From: Solobacterium sp. UBA636
GTDB taxonomy: Bacteria; Bacillota_I; Bacilli_A; Erysipelotrichales; Erysipelotrichaceae
Assembly (NCBI GenBank): GCA_002299675.1
Contig: DBOW01000066.1
Coordinates: 1-5,605, forward strand
Direction of reading: 5' to 3'
DNA length: 5,605 nucleotides
Positions 5,244-5,605 of this stretch are shown here, one piece after another. The notes below the pieces were generated by a model that saw only the letters and a list, made by a program, of their open reading frames with translations, was not told where the DNA came from and searched no databases. The position numbers were made by a program, and so were the translations under genes. Every line of letters starts with the position of its first letter. The first letter of the stretch is position 1.

Positions 5244-5605
5244 ATGAGTCTTGTTAAAAAGTATTTCTGGGTATTTTTTGTATCAATGGTACCTCTTGTT
5301 GAATTAAGAGGGGCAATACCTATTGCCTTTGGCATGAAACTGCCCATACTTCCATCCTATATTGTGGCTATAATCGGTAACATGCTGCCGGTTCCAATTA
5401 TTTTCTTTTTTGCCAGAAAAGTACTGTTATGGGGAAAAGACAAAAAAGTAATCGGTGGTTTTTTTACCTGGTGTCTTAAAAAAGGCGATAAAGCCAGAGA
5501 TGCTCTGCTGGCCAAGGCGGGAAATGGCCTGTATGTAGCTTTATTCCTTTTTGTCGGTATCCCACTTCCTGGCACTGGTGCCTGGACTGGAACCCTGGCT
5601 GCCTC
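5244..5605 (+). CDS. Small multidrug export protein family membrane protein (3' end beyond window)
   Basis: The first 120 residues are present and the frame is open to the window edge. Segments PLVELRGAIPIAFG (17-30) and GIPLPGTGAWTGTLAA (105-120) are characteristic of the putative small multi-drug export family (Pfam Sm_multidrug_ex, COG2426). Its members are about 150-170 residue membrane proteins. Hydrophobic stretches are at about 7-18, 36-57 and 96-110, with a Lys/Arg-rich cytoplasmic-looking loop at 58-92. The export function in the family name is weakly supported experimentally, so the substrate is unknown. The two Pro-containing loops (PLVELRG and GIPLPGTG) resemble re-entrant motifs in DedA/SNARE-associated proteins, so a lipid-related or ion role is possible; that is inference. 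It lies 10 nt after rseP with a strong SD, presumably in the same transcript. Confidence 0.85.
   Translation, partial: MSLVKKYFWVFFVSMVPLVELRGAIPIAFGMKLPILPSYIVAIIGNMLPVPIIFFFARKVLLWGKDKKVIGGFFTWCLKKGDKARDALLAKAGNGLYVALFLFVGIPLPGTGAWTGTLAA

Noticed and set aside
5357..5575. Minus-strand open frame inside the last gene
   Set aside because: The plus strand encodes a recognisable Sm_multidrug_ex protein with a strong SD; the minus frame is a shadow.
1..5605. A new defence, mobile or other undescribed multi-gene system
   Set aside because: Every complete gene is a recognised housekeeping family in largely conserved order, with no repeats, integrase, toxin-antitoxin pair or composition break.

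Overview
The window looks like a piece of a low-GC Bacillota (Firmicutes) chromosome. The gene order pyrH-frr-uppS-cdsA-dxr-rseP is the familiar Firmicutes arrangement, the ribosome binding sites that can be seen are purine-rich and Gram-positive in style, and non-coding DNA is very AT-rich. TGA serves as a real stop (cdsA ends in TGA inside an ATGA overlap), so this is not a mollicute that reads TGA as Trp. Several core proteins diverge from textbook Bacillus versions at normally conserved loops. This suggests a less-studied lineage, perhaps Erysipelotrichia-like, but that placement is inference.

Layout. Positions 1-22 (minus strand) hold the first seven codons of an unidentified divergent gene with a good Shine-Dalgarno (SD) sequence. 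Positions 23-211 are a divergent control region with one candidate promoter in each direction. Positions 212-4076 form a tight five-gene operon: UMP kinase (pyrH), ribosome recycling factor (frr), undecaprenyl diphosphate synthase (uppS), CDP-diglyceride synthase (cdsA) and DXP reductoisomerase (dxr). Gaps inside the operon are 10, 3 and 4 nt, followed by a 4-nt overlap. A hairpin plus T-tract sits exactly on the dxr stop codon. An 80-bp, roughly 12% GC spacer follows, with a consensus extended -10 box so close to the rseP ATG that the rseP mRNA should be essentially leaderless. rseP (site-2 protease, 4157-5233) is followed after 10 nt, with a normal SD, by a small multidrug export family membrane protein that runs off the window end.

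Functionally, pyrH supplies UDP for RNA and cell-wall nucleotide sugars, and frr recycles ribosomes. dxr commits carbon to the MEP isoprenoid pathway, whose products uppS elongates into the C55 lipid carrier of wall synthesis. cdsA makes CDP-diacylglycerol for phospholipids, and rseP performs intramembrane proteolysis. The operon therefore couples translation capacity with envelope-lipid precursor supply.

I see no mobile element, CRISPR array, RNA gene or evidence of a wholly new system. The observations most worth checking are the leaderless rseP promoter paired with the terminator built into the dxr stop, the run of internal junctions without a well-placed SD, and the altered active-site loops in PyrH and UppS.
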